64,000 nucleotides of DNA from Chiua virens (Eukaryota; Basidiomycota; Agaricomycetes; Boletales; Boletaceae), in NCBI GenBank assembly GCA_019787685.1, contig JAHNUO010000007.1:186001-250000 (forward strand), written 5' to 3'. Numbering within the stretch: position 1 is the stretch's first letter; every line of letters begins with the position of its first letter. Below, one piece after another: positions 33,267 to 43,872 of this stretch. A program made the position numbers and the translations under genes. The notes under the pieces were generated by a model. That model saw only the letters and a program-made list of their open reading frames with translations, made no database searches and was not told where the DNA came from.

Positions 33267-34150
33267 TGAAGAAATAAAGAACGGGCTGGTGTGACAGGAA
33301 CAGGGTTAGTAGAACTGTCAGATAGAAAGAAAGGGGATGGGCGCGAGTATGGCTCGTCCCAAGGGGTTCTGAGGTTGGAGACGAAGTGTCAAGGCGTTGA
33401 CAGGAGCTTTGAAAGCAATCCGGACGCGTTCCCGGGTGAAACTGTACGAAGGTCGACAAAACCGGTCGAAATGCGGACAGTCGGATAGTTCGGCGACAAG
33501 GCAGGGACTCGAGCACAACGGTGATCGAGTACGAGTAAGGGCGGATAGAGAAGATAGATAACCGGGCGAGGCGACTTAGAACGCGAGAGAAAACGGGGAT
33601 CGAAAGATGAAATTTTTATTTACGAACACTAATTTTATAGTCTCAGGTATTCCCCGGGACTTTTACAGCGGATAAAGTATCAAATAAATAAGGGAAGCGT
33701 ACGTATACGGAGCCAACTCTCATGGAGATCGACCCGTGAAAAGGAAAACAATGTTCTGTCAAGGTGGGATAAGGTTTGATCCGTGAATCAATGGACTACC
33801 TTTAAAACGTCATACGACCCGACTATCCGTTCCTTATAACCAATCGGATACGTGTCGATAACACGGAACCGTCTAAAAAAAATCTAAGAAGGTACGAAAT
33901 AAAATAGAAATTGGACAAAAGAGAGTTGATTAGTGTACGTCGTGCGATCCCGATCGAGCAACCCGATTTGGTCACCTCGCGCGAAAACGTGTAGGAACGA
34001 AGAACAAAACATACTAATATGGGTTGGATCCACTTGGATGGACACGGGACCACAACGGACGGGTAGGACAATCGATATGGGCAATCCAGGCATCCTGTAA
34101 ACAAAGCGGGAACACGGGTTTATCACCTCAAGGGGTCATTGACTCCTACA
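33267..34150 (-). repeat. 5' LTR of the Ty3/gypsy element (884 bp)
   Basis: It is the partner of 24033-24946, with the same TG...CA ends. It has a single copy of the 30-base unit that is doubled in the other LTR. Confidence 0.95.
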
Positions 34151-34154
34151 GCGC
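34151..34154. repeat. target site duplication GCGC (right)
   Basis: It directly follows the LTR end and matches 24029-24032. Confidence 0.85.
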
Positions 34155-34986
34155 GGTCAGCTTCAGGGATTTTTCATAGGTCACAGAAGAGGTGAAAGGC
34201 CAGAAGACCGGTGCCGTATGTTTCACGAGTGCTTTCGGCCCATGCATGGGGGATGACGGAGTAGATTGCAGCGATGTCGTCTTCTGAGAGAGGGACTTTG
34301 GTGTGATGGAGGGATCGGGGGTTGAGGGGGAGCCAGCGGATGAGGCGATCTCGAGCTTTGCAATCTGGGCGGAAGGGGGAGGGCCTCAGATTGGAGGTGG
34401 ATACAGAGGGGGCAGTTTTGGGGCGGGGTGGGGGGAGGGCCGGGTTAGATTGAGGCAAGGGAGCAGGAGAAGAGACAGTGGATTGCAGGGGGAGGGTGGA
34501 ATTAGAGAATGGAGAGGGGTGGAACGGGGGGGCCAGGGGGGAATGGATATTCGATGAGGAAGGGGCGGATTTCGGCAGGGATGGAGGGAGGGGCGAGGCG
34601 AAAATGTGCGGGGGGAAATATGCCTCGGGAGGGTGGGTCAGCTGGGTTGGATTCGCTGGGGACGTATCGAGCGATGACTTGGCAGCAAGAGTCGTGGAGA
34701 AGTTGGTGAACTCGTCTGAAGACGAGGTTGACTTCATGGTTTCGGCTGCGGCCATTTGCCCAGGCTTCGACCACTCCGAGATTGTCTCCGAAAACCTGGA
34801 AATGAATGTTGGAGGCACCGGTTGAGATGATGACGTGGAGCAAGAGTTCAAAACCGACGCTCTCGGCCCAGCCAATGTCGAGTCCGTGGCTTTGCCAATC
34901 GGGTTTGAGGCGCCACACGTACCAGTGATTTCGGATGGTGATGCCGATGCCGATACCAGAGCTTGCATCAGAGAAAGCGTGGACAT
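34155..34986 (-). pseudogene. tyrosine recombinase of Ngaro/DIRS-type element, N-terminal part
   Basis: A long Pro/Ser-rich leader overlaps the end of the RT-RNase H ORF in another frame. The core-binding segment follows: DDIAAIYSVIPHAWAESTRE, TYGTGLLAFHLFCDL. A TGA at 34174-34176 stops the frame a few codons before the Ty3 insertion point. Reading past it reaches the GCGC duplication in the frame that resumes at 24032. The true start is unknown. Confidence 0.7.
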
Positions 34987-36382
34987 TGAGGATGGGGTGA
35001 AGGCCAGGGATGGGAATGGGAGGGAGAGGAGAGGGAGAAAGCGTGTTTTTCCACCAGGCTAGGTCGTGGGGGGTGCCACGTGGCGGTGTTCTTGGCATGA
35101 AAGGGTTGCTGCCAAAGGTGCCGAGCATGGCCTCCAAATTAGTTAAGTAGGCCCTGCCGGCTGGGAGAACGAGGGATGCATGCAGGAGTTTGCCGTGGAG
35201 TTTTTGGGCCTCTTGTAGTGTGTGTGTGCGTTTCGCTTCCCAATCAGCGATTGCATTGAGGTATTTAATACGTTTGGCCTCTGTGAGGGTAACAGTGCGG
35301 TTGAAGAGGTCCCAGGAGAGGCCAATGAAGGTGGGGTTGAGGGAAAAGGGTATGTCCTTGGTTGCCTCCCATGGGATGCCCATGGAGTTAGTTATTGCAT
35401 TGATGTCATCCAGATTGTAACAGAAGAGTTGGTCGTGGAGGGATCTTGGGGAGTTGCTAGAGAGATCCTTAAGGGGGAAGGAGAAATCTTCATCTGATTC
35501 CTCAGTTTGGCCATCTGGGAGGGTACCACCAGAAAACCAGGTGCATCCACCTTTGGTGGTGCGTCCACCAATGTTAGAGATTTGGAAAGCAAGTGAAGCG
35601 CGTGACTCATTGACAGCTGAGAGATGCTCGCGCCTGATCCGGAAAAAGACATGATCATCCACCCATCTGACAATGGGACCTATGCCGGCAAATCTCATAA
35701 TGTCTGCCCCAGCTTGAGTGACGAGGCCATAGAGGCCACCAGAAGGTGCAAAGCTGAAGCAAAATGAGGTATCAACGGCAAACTGATTGTCAGATAAATG
35801 AACTATGAGGGAGGCCCACTGGGAGGGATGCAAGGGGATGGTTCGGTATGCCTCTGCCACGTCCCTGACAGCTGCCTCGGAGCCTGGGGGCAGACGGGAG
35901 ATAATGAGGGAAACAATTTGGAAGGTACTATAGTGAGCCGGAAAGGCATCAGGATCTACTCTATTATTAACGGACAATATGAGAGGGGAGGGTTTTTGGG
36001 GGTACAATAAATTTTGGACCAGGCGAAATTTACCCGGTTTGCCTGGTTTGGGAACTAGGAATAGTGGGGAAGTCTGGAAGGGGCCAAGGACATCTTCAAT
36101 GTCCTGACGAGTAAAGGGGCCTAGATAGCAGCCTTTGGAGATTTCTTTATGTACGATTTCGTTGAAAATATTGACATGCTCACAGACGGAGGGGTTATTA
36201 GGTGGGGTGAAGGACGAGGTCGGGTTGGCAATCCCAACAGCAAAGCCAGTGCGAAGGCTGTCTGGTATGGACGGGTATCTTTGTATGAGACCAGATCTTT
36301 GTAACCACCATTCCCAAGCATCCGGGATGTATGGGGTTAAGGCATTAGGGCTTCTGAGCCTTAGGGCATCCCTGAGCCCCAT
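34502..36382 (-). CDS. RT-RNase H ORF2 of Ngaro/DIRS-type element
   Basis: It starts with MGLRDALRLRSPNALTPYIP at an ATG (36382) inside the end of ORF1, in another frame; earlier in-frame ATGs exist. RT motifs are LFLVPKPGKPGKFRLVQNLL, AAVRDVAEAYRTIPLHPSQW (Asp), APSGGLYGLVTQAGADIM and IVRWVDDHVFFRI (DD pair). RNase H follows: VHAFSDASSGIGIGITI, GWAESVGFELLLHVI and FQVFGDNLGVVEAW. The frame is intact to 34502. This RT type belongs with the tyrosine-recombinase retroelements rather than Ty3. Confidence 0.8.
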   Translation of the reverse strand: MGLRDALRLRSPNALTPYIPDAWEWWLQRSGLIQRYPSIPDSLRTGFAVGIANPTSSFTPPNNPSVCEHVNIFNEIVHKEISKGCYLGPFTRQDIEDVLGPFQTSPLFLVPKPGKPGKFRLVQNLLYPQKPSPLILSVNNRVDPDAFPAHYSTFQIVSLIISRLPPGSEAAVRDVAEAYRTIPLHPSQWASLIVHLSDNQFAVDTSFCFSFAPSGGLYGLVTQAGADIMRFAGIGPIVRWVDDHVFFRIRREHLSAVNESRASLAFQISNIGGRTTKGGCTWFSGGTLPDGQTEESDEDFSFPLKDLSSNSPRSLHDQLFCYNLDDINAITNSMGIPWEATKDIPFSLNPTFIGLSWDLFNRTVTLTEAKRIKYLNAIADWEAKRTHTLQEAQKLHGKLLHASLVLPAGRAYLTNLEAMLGTFGSNPFMPRTPPRGTPHDLAWWKNTLSPSPLPPIPIPGLHPILNVHAFSDASSGIGIGITIRNHWYVWRLKPDWQSHGLDIGWAESVGFELLLHVIISTGASNIHFQVFGDNLGVVEAWANGRSRNHEVNLVFRRVHQLLHDSCCQVIARYVPSESNPADPPSRGIFPPAHFRLAPPSIPAEIRPFLIEYPFPPGPPVPPLSIL

Positions 36383-37972
36383 GGTTGGCGTCACCGCATC
36401 CGGAACACTCGTGAAGCGCGGAGGAATGTTTGAGACGGCAACCGAAGGGGCGCTGCCAATCAGTGCAGATGGCACGCCCGCTGGGGTCGATAAGGGTTCC
36501 GTTGGTATCGCAGGAACACCTGATGGGGGAGCCATCCCATAGGGTGCAGTGCTCACAGTTTCGGACATCGTGTGGGAACCGACCCAGACAGGTGGGGCAG
36601 ACAGATCGGGTGCCTTTGCCTTTGGGACCTTTGGTTCTGGGTCTAGGTGAGGGTGAGCGCGAGGCTGCAGCAGGACCAGGAGAGGTGCGGTCGCGATACC
36701 TACCTGATCTCGTGGGGGGTGGGGAGCGTACCCTGCCCGAGGGCTTGCGAGATCGGGAGGCGACGGGGGAGATAGAGCGAGGGTGGCATCCCTGCCTGCG
36801 CTGATGACTACCATCGCGGCCCGGCTCACGAGAGGTACGAGAGTAGAGGGAGTGATCACTCCGATGGGGCCCCTCAAGCATCTATATGGGGTGGGAGAGG
36901 CGGTTGCGATTGGTGACGCGATTGCCAAGCGCAGGGAGCAGGGAGGGGAGTTGGCACGATTGCAGGTAGGATGCGGTTGTGCAGGGGGTGGATGGGGCAG
37001 TGGTTGCGCAGGTTTCGCGAGAGGATACCCATGCCCGGATTGGATAAGAAAAGGGGGGACAAAAGTAAGTAGTGGTAGGCTGGGGGCGAGGAACGAACGT
37101 ACCAAATTTTTGGTGCGCTCCTCATCGAGAATTCTGATCTCGTCAGAGATGGTACTCATGAGTTGGTGGTTAATAAGGGAAATGTCGTATGGTTTGTTGG
37201 TAGCCTTGATCTCGCGGTGCCAGTCAAGGCGAACTCGGGCAGCGTAAGTGAGAACGGTTTTCTCGCCAAGGGGAAGCTTAAGGCGGGGGTGGTTTTCGAT
37301 GTACCAAAAGAATTTGGCGAGCGCGTTGAGGTTGTCACTGGGCCAGTTTGCTTTCTTGGCGTAGTTTAGGAAACCATTGCGTGCATGGATGAAGTCGGAA
37401 AAGGAGAGGTCACTGTCAGGGACAACATTCTTGGAAGCGCGGACTGAGGCAATGGAGCGGACGGTGAGGTGGTCGTCCAGCTTGGAAATGCCGAAAGTGT
37501 CGTCGGCTTGCAATTTGCTGTGGTATTTGGCGGCGTCTGCGCATCCGGCTGGGGTGAAATACCATAGCTCAACATAATCGAAGGTGGCTAGCTTTTGTAG
37601 GGCAAATTGCGAGGGGGGAAGGGTGAGGGAATCGGGGACGGAGGTGCCCGGGACGATGGTGGACATCTTGGGCTTCTTCTTCTCAGCCTCGACACGGAGG
37701 CGCTCCGCCTCCTCTGCAGCGGCCAGCTCTTCTTGTTCCTGTATGAAACGACGCTCTCGCTCGAGGTCTTCAGCGGCTCTATCCTCAGCCTCACGTTGGG
37801 CGTTCCAGGCCGCAACTCTGGCGTCGCGATCAGATTCCCAGGCTGCGATGAGGCGCGCAACCACTTGGTCATCGGTCTCCTGAAAGCCATTTCGTAGGCC
37901 TTGACGGATGATCAAAAACTCCTGGCCCCTGTAGTTGGGCATGGCTTCGAGGTTGGGGTCAACTTGGGCCAT
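36345..37972 (-). CDS. gag-like ORF1 of Ngaro/DIRS-type element, spliced
   Basis: Exon 1 (37972-37103, 290 codons) starts MAQVDPNLEAMPNYRGQEFL. It has a charged coiled-coil-like region (AAEDLERERRFIQEQEELAA), then NGFLNYAKKANWP and KTVLTYAARVRLDWHREIK. A GT-AG intron of 221 bases (37102-36882) joins in phase to exon 2 (36881-36345). Exon 2 carries an Arg/Ser-rich stretch and then a Cys/His-rich finger region: VCPTCLGRFPHDVRNCEHC, GCRLKHSSALHECSGCGDAN, HGAQGCP. Without splicing the first frame runs on in a low-complexity reading toward ORF2. The finger region presumably binds nucleic acid as gag zinc knuckles do. Confidence 0.65.
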
Positions 37973-38320
37973 GCTGAGAGTGCTGCTGGTCTGACTGGAA
38001 AGGGGAATAAGGAAAACGATACAGAGCGTATGGAAGGCGACTGGGAGGAGACTGCTGGAGCAGGGACAACGCAACGAAGTGGAGAAGGAAGAAAAAGGGA
38101 ACGACTCGAAAAACGTAGCTAGAAAACGCTGCGAGGAGAGAAGAGAAAAGAAAACGAATGAGGAGCGTAGCTACGGTTTATGGAACTACGAAGTAGTGAG
38201 AGGAGAGAGAAAGAGGCGTGAGCGCCACCGGGCTCCGCTTCGCCAAAGACGATGCTCTGTCACTCCGCTCGTGCCTTACTGCGCCACAGAGCCGCACCCT
38301 CCCATCGATATCAATCACTA

Positions 38321-38533
38321 GGCTAGCATTGATATATAGATATCTGACGTGCGCTGAGGGCTGTTCAAACGTTCAAGCTGTGGTGCAACAGCCCGTGTTC
38401 GCATCGGACGATGACGGTTACTCGCTCGTCGGTTCCGTGCTAGCTGAGTTTGAGTCATTGAGTTCTACCAGTAAGGCGAGCGTTAAATCCGCTTCGTGCT
38501 TGGATACTATCCATTATATTCCCGCACATGTCA
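38321..38533. other. junction, retroelement 5' end to copy C
   Basis: This holds the unresolved outer end of the split retroelement and the promoter of acyltransferase-like copy C. No terminal repeat was seen. Confidence 0.35.
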
Positions 38534-40529
38534 ATGTCCAAGTGTCTACCTCCCACTCCGACGAAATGGGTCCTTGATGCCAGTTGTGATCCCCCGGTGT
38601 ACACGCGGTTAGTAGACATTAGACCATTTCGTACGATCGGACTAATCACAACACGGTTCCTTGTGGTTTCCTAATGTCAGACCTTTGGTTGGCTCCGAGC
38701 TTACTATGGAGAGATATTGGAATGCCTTTGACGCGTAAGTCTCTCATGCTCACAACACGAAAGGTGTAAAAAAATCGGGCTTACAGAGATGGCGAAGTTT
38801 GTATCGGTGTCGACTTTACCTCTTCGTTGAGCGCGGAAGAGCTTAAGTGTCTTGCTCGCCAAGCACTCTCAAAACTTCGGTGAGAATGCTTTTACTGCCT
38901 ATCGTTCACATTTCATGCATGCTTAACGGTATCAACTTGTGCTTTCCTGTCACCCTGGTAGCTTTGTATGTCCCATTGTTGCCTGCACAATAGAGGACAT
39001 CGCATCCCCGCGATGGGTATATACCCCCTCTGCCGATCGGGAAGCTTGGCTCGATCTCGCTTTTGTCGTCGAAGAGCGGGGCGAATCACTCAATCAATCC
39101 GAGTTCATTCAGAGAATCAACCTCACGCGGCTCCCTTACACAGACGGAACGGGAACCAGCACTCTTTTCAGGGTGTACCTGCTTACGACCTCAAAAGAGA
39201 GCGACAATAGCAACAAGGAATACGGCCTATACTTTCACGGAACTCACGCCATCATAGATGCAGGGCCTGCAATCCGTGGACTGAACTTGATGTGTGAATG
39301 GATGTCTGGCAATGGTTTAGACGTCGTAATTATGCCTTCAGAAGAGTGGCAGAATCTTCCCGTGGATCCCATCGCTGCGACGGGCGGGCCGTCTCCAGAA
39401 TGGGAAACATACGGAAGTAAGCTCCTGGAAGAATTCGCCGAGCAGGACGCTCGGACTACGGTAGGTTGTATTTTACGCTATGCTCGAAGATAGCATTATA
39501 AACCATGAAATAGCCTTTTCACACCCTAGCTCCTCCACCTCGCCCACCTAACAAATTGGAACCGCCATTCCATTACGCCACATCCTTGTCAGAGTCTGAA
39601 ACAGCCACAGTTATCGCGCAGACAAAGAAGCTTGGGGTTTCTGTTACAACACTTTTTCACGCTGCGCACTGTTTAGCACAGTTCAAAATGCATCCGGTCC
39701 AGGGAGCCACATCTGAGGTCGATTTCTCATCCATTTCGACGATGTGAGTCATATTTCCGCGCAGAACTCGGGATATATCTGACTTCAGTTCGCGACATCC
39801 TGCTCGCAACCAATGTCTTCTTTAGTGTTGCACTTGAACGTTATATGAAGCTACCCGTCGACCCAAGGACACACCTCATATCATCCTTCGTTCTGATACC
39901 GCTGCGTTTCTCGATGGCTCAGCCATTGATGGAAAGCAGCGAGAAGGGAAGACTGTACATGACTATGAAACTACTCCAGGGACGATTCGACAGATACCTG
40001 AATAATCCCTGTCTGCCTCATGTGCTGGCTGCGCAACAAATCTCGTCCCCTGGAACTCAGAAATCCGAGTCAGCCAAAACCAAGCCTATAGGCGAAGTGC
40101 GAACGGAAGAAATATCATTTCCTCCATGGTCTTGTGCTTTCAATAACTTGGGTGTGTTGGAGAAGAAACTGCAGACGCAACACGGCAGGGAGCTCATCGT
40201 CCAGAATCTACGCGTTGGAAATCGATTGAGGAATTTCATGTAAGGGCGTTTGTGTTGGTTATCTCGGTTCTGCATGGACTTATTAATTTTTCTCTTTCTC
40301 CCTCACGTCGTAGGACCGTCCACATGTGGACAATACATTCAAAATTTTACTTTCAAATTCAGGTAGGCCGTCTTTATGTGCCAGTGTTACCGATCTTATT
40401 CTTTGAAACGTGCTGTTCTAATCTTTCGTGTACCAGGGTTCTCCTGCATGGGGACAGGAAACTATAAAAATGCTCTTAAACGAGATGGTGAGGATCGGGC
40501 TCCTCGTCTTGGACGACTCTTCGTCTTAA
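38534..40529 (+). CDS. HxxxD acyltransferase-like protein, copy C (intact)
   Basis: The start is ATG 38534 (MSKCLPPTPTKWVLDASCD). The exon pattern equals copies B and E. Large exon 4 holds PRWVYTPSADREAWLDLAF and the active-site motif HAIIDAGPA (HxxxD). Later exons hold SESETATVIAQTKKLGVSV and the C-terminal lobe with PLMESSEKGRL. The last exon reads SPAWGQETIKMLLNEMVRIG, where the usual AAWGEE has diverged. The stop is at 40527-40529. No clear frame break was found, but the middle exon (39525-39744) joins with an uncertain splice phase. It is the first copy right of the 34-kb block of unrelated genes and retroelements. Confidence 0.65.
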
Positions 40530-40755
40530 AGCATAGAGCTCCGGAGGATTCCAGTACCGATGCGAGACCCAAACGAGACCGTGTAAGCTAGTTGCGTGTT
40601 GCTCCCTGTGTCCCTTCCGCGAATTCAGAGGATGATGTCGAGAAAATATTGGCTGGCATCAGGAGTCCGATTTCATTCAAGTAAGCTTACAAAGCTAAAA
40701 GAGATAGACAAGTTCCGGTTTTTCGTCCGAGATCGCTGATAACCTCGCTGCCTTC

Positions 40756-42022
40756 TCAACCAAAATAATTGTACGCGAGCGATGTCGGCCATCCGGTCGG
40801 GCTCAACAGGGAATTCCCTTCGTTGACGCCTTGCATGTCATACATCAATCCTTGATATGCATTCAGTCACCAGCGTTTGTCGCAAAAACGGTCAACATAC
40901 CAAATGGAAACGCTGCCTCAATCCATGGGGTATTTTCCACAAAGTCGACGATGACGCTTTGAAAGCTATAGATATCGGACATGGAGGCTTGACTCCCACT
41001 GCCGCTGAAATTCTGCGACAAGCGTTGCAACTGTCAGCACTCGGGTTTTGCGGCGGAATAAGCACTTTACCTGATCGGCGAACTCGGTAACCCATATAGG
41101 CTTGTTGTATGTTTCGTGCAGGGTTCTGGCATGAGCAATGAACGCACCAGGGTCGGTACCGTAGAAGTGAAACGCAATAGCATCAATCTATTGTTGAAAA
41201 GTCAACCAGTGCTACACAGGTGGAACAGAAAACCGCACCGTACAATCGGTGCACCCTCCGACAAAGGACTGCATCCAATCAAGTCCCGATTGATCGTTCG
41301 TGCACGCTGGAGAAATGAGATAGTACCCTTCATGCTTGAGCGGATCTATATACTGCTCCCACAGCGAGATACCATCCTCAGGGCTCATGTTCGATTGAGA
41401 TGGCTCGTTTGGTCTAGCGGTCATTTCATCAGAAACGCGATCCAACCATGCCACAAACATACTCATTCATCCCGAGAACTTTGGTCGCATACCCTTGAAC
41501 GACCATGTTCTTGAAATCGTCTGCCTGATCCCAACCCCATAGCATGGGGATGCCCTCCAATCCAAGATCAGATGTAGCAGAAGGCAGATACGGGCTCCAA
41601 GTATATAAACTAATCATAATGTGAGCATGCGCATGACCGGCCAAAAAGGAACGTGCGAACTAGCGAGCTTTCGGACGCGCAAAATGCGCAAGGTAAGAAG
41701 CGTCGCCGTTGGGCCACGCTAATCCCCATTTCTTGGACAGGCGAGTAACAGCGGGATTTGCATTGGGCGAATATTGCGAACTCTCTGGGGCTTTCCCGTC
41801 ATGGGAATGCTCAGACATGTTGCAGCGCTTGGAGAGATAATGTCGCCCACCACGCTTGCGTTGTTCGTGCACGCCGTGATCCTGAAGAAAAGTGTCTTTA
41901 TGTTCATGAAACAGCGAGGCAAGATGTTTTACGTTGCCCTTGAATTCTGCAGAAGCTCGACTGGGTAGTGTGACAAGGCAGAGCCATAAAACGAGGGGAG
42001 AGAAAAGAAGAGATCGCGTCAT
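40756..42022 (-). CDS. secreted GH128-type glycoside hydrolase
   Basis: The start is ATG 42022, which gives a hydrophobic signal peptide of about 25 residues (MTRSLLFSP...SRASA). Exons join as KKWGLAWPNGDASYLAHFA, YTWSPYLPSATSDLGLEGIP, MLWGWDQADDFK and VLGMNEPNEPSQSNMSPEDG. The last of these contains the NEP acid/base Glu. Then come PACTNDQSGLDWMQSFVGGC, IDAIAFHFYGTDPGAFIAHA, KPIWVTEFADQ (the Glu nucleophile region), SGSQASMSDIYSFQSVIVDF and a C-terminus through GVNEGNSLLSPTGWPTSLAY to the stop at 40756. The last intron (GTATGT donor) removes an in-frame stop. GH128 enzymes cleave beta-1,3-glucan and are used in cell-wall remodelling or on other fungi's walls. The frame is complete. It lies on the opposite strand inside the acyltransferase-like array. 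Confidence 0.8.
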
Positions 42023-43059
42023 CTTGAGGTCTTGTCGTTGGGTCCGGGATACAGGTCCTCGGGAAGAGCGTACTTTCTTGAACAACGCTGCCTAAGGTGA
42101 AAAAGAGAAATAGACCGGGTTCGTTGGGAACGACTTCCACGAAACGCCGATGCGAACATGGCAGGACATTTGGAATTCACAGTGGAACGCCATAAATCCA
42201 GGTAATATTCCGTTCTGCATCCCGGCATCCTCTACCGGAGGAACGATTTATACAGGAGAGGTAGGACTCGAATAGTCGATCGAGTCACAGACCAAAGTAG
42301 CCACAGTACGACCATAAAGTACTGAGGATCGTCAGATCATGATAACTGACGCAATTATTGCAATGTGGAGAACCTAGGAGCGTACACGAAACCAAAGAAA
42401 GACCACTGACCAGGTTCTCGACTCGGTACCATCCATATCCATCATATCCATTCCGACGATGATTCCCTTGTTCATTACAATTGGCACCTTTTCAAGCTGA
42501 GGCTTCGAGGCCTCAGGAGAGGCCTCAGGAGTCATGAAAGCGTAAAATCATCGTGCACAACAGCGAGCAGGTGTACTTGAGAGTTGGACCAAACTTTGAG
42601 TCTGACTGGCACTTTGCCGTCAAGTCTCTGTTTTGTTCCCACGCTTGTCACGCCGTACAAAGTTCAAGTTGGTCTGCAGACTTCAATTTGCAGGGGACTT
42701 GAACGTTGAACGTCGCTTCAAGCTTCAAGTCGAAGGGTTTGTTTGAGTCTCCTAGGCTAGGGCCCAGAAAGCCACCACCTCCAAGGTGATGATGCATACA
42801 CAAATGGCGGGAAACTGACTTCATCCGTCTCTGACATTGACAGTCAGGCCGACTCACGGAACACGTTCAAAAGCAGTACTGTGTGCAGTATTTGACACCT
42901 GAGCAAGGTGATTATGTATCATAAGTAACCCAGCTTTTGACTTCATGATCCGACGTGCACCATGATTCTATGCAGGAGATATTATGTGTATACGACCATC
43001 TCCCCAGTCCGGCAACAGTTCATCTTATTTCATCCTCAGACCGATATTGCCTGCTTGCG
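42023..43059. other. intergenic
   Basis: This holds the promoter side of the GH128 gene and about 1 kb with no recognised gene. A direct repeat CTCAGGAGAGGCCTCAGGAG near 42512-42531 is the only structure noticed. Confidence 0.4.
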
Positions 43060-43872
43060 CTAGACCTATGGTTGGCTCTGAACTTCTTATGCATAGAAGT
43101 TGGGAGGCTTCTGATGAGCAAGTAATTCTTCCATGATGATCATGATGAAGTTTTGGAACAAAGTCGGTGAAATCTGCTTCGGAGTCAACTTTACGTCTTC
43201 GGTGGAGATAGGAGAGCCGAGGAATCGTGCTCGCCAAGCTCTCGATAAATTCCGGTCAGAACGTTGCCACTAGTACTCCTCATACCAGTTCTATGTATGC
43301 CTGAAAGAGTCGACTCCCGTGTCCTAGCTTTGTTGTCCTATCATTTCCTACTATAGCGTAGAGGACGTCGTACGTCCACGATGGGTATAGGCCCCGTCCG
43401 CTAATCGGGAATGGCACGGCTCAATTTGTCATTCGTCGTCGAAAATCGATGGGCATCACTTAATCCGTCCGAATTTGATCAGCGACTGCCCTACAATTAA
43501 TGGAACTACCGCATGGTGGGAGAAAAGACTCAACCTGGCATGGGGAGATCGCTGTTGAGAGTATCTCCTCTAAGAGCCAATTGACAGCTCTCAGGTAAGG
43601 GGTTTATATTCAAGTTGGTAGTCTGTTTTTGCACCATCGTATAGGCGTGTTTATTTTTCCCCCCTTTCCCCCCTTTGCCTCACAGGCCTGTTCATATATG
43701 AACCATGCATTCAAAGCTCCACTTCAGAGTTCAGGCCGGTTATGTTGCATGGTCTTCCTCTCTTTCACTTACAAATCCCAGTGCTTGGGGAGAGGAATGT
43801 ATGAAAACGGAGCTGGAGAAAACAGTAAGGATAGTTCCTCATTCTAGACAGCTCTTAGTCTTAAAACTTGAA
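43060..43872 (+). pseudogene. acyltransferase-like copy D, internally deleted
   Basis: Recognisable pieces are exon 2 (RPMVGSELLMHRSWE), exon 3 (ICFGVNFTSSVEIGE), and the start of exon 4 at about 43330. There a TAG replaces the Tyr codon in the PRWVYTP block. The sequence then jumps near 43500 to the C-terminal end (GEIAVESIS, MHSKLHFRVQ, SAWGEECMKTELEKTVR). The HxxxD exon and the two following exons are missing, about 1 kb compared with its paralogues. The first coding exon is not recognisable. It cannot make a functional protein. Confidence 0.8.

Larger units (their letters stand above)
24033..34150 (-). mobile_element. Ty3/gypsy LTR retrotransposon, degenerate
   Basis: The element runs from TGAAGAAATA at 24033 to GACTCCTACA at 34150 (TG...CA ends), flanked by GCGC at 24029-24032 and 34151-34154. 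Coding order on the minus strand is gag (32794-31889), protease (to 30525), RT (30518-29104), RNase H (29100 to about 28490) and integrase (about 28490-26985). That is the Ty3 order. Damage consists of TGA stops at 30040 and 29104 and a frame break near 28490. An unrelated plus-strand spliced gene sits between integrase and the 3' LTR. No chromodomain is seen after integrase. Confidence 0.92.
22993..38320 (-). mobile_element. Ngaro/DIRS-type retroelement, split by a Ty3 insertion
   Basis: This is a minus-strand element whose 5' part lies at 34151 to about 38320 and whose 3' part lies at about 22993-24032. It encodes a spliced gag-like ORF1, RT-RNase H, and a tyrosine recombinase instead of a DDE integrase. 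No methyltransferase domain was seen between RNase H and recombinase, which favours Ngaro over classical DIRS. The split direct repeats expected at the ends could not be recognised, so both outer limits are approximate. The 10.1-kb Ty3 element interrupts the recombinase gene. Because the break is flanked by a GCGC duplication, the host element was inserted first. Confidence 0.7.

Noticed and set aside
36135..37247. Plus-strand ORFs of 124-154 residues opposite the Ngaro-type ORF1 and ORF2
   Set aside because: Shadows of Arg/Pro-rich coding sequence without start context or domains.
34502..38074. A single 1190-residue open frame
   Set aside because: Its middle third is a Pro/Ser-rich low-complexity reading. 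A canonical intron at 37102-36882 and the Cys/His-rich finger in another frame show two overlapping ORFs (gag-like and RT-RNase H) instead.
38200..38300. TGGCGCAGT-like sequence (minus strand) resembling a Pol III A box
   Set aside because: No B box or tRNA-like fold could be drawn; too weak to call a tRNA or SINE.
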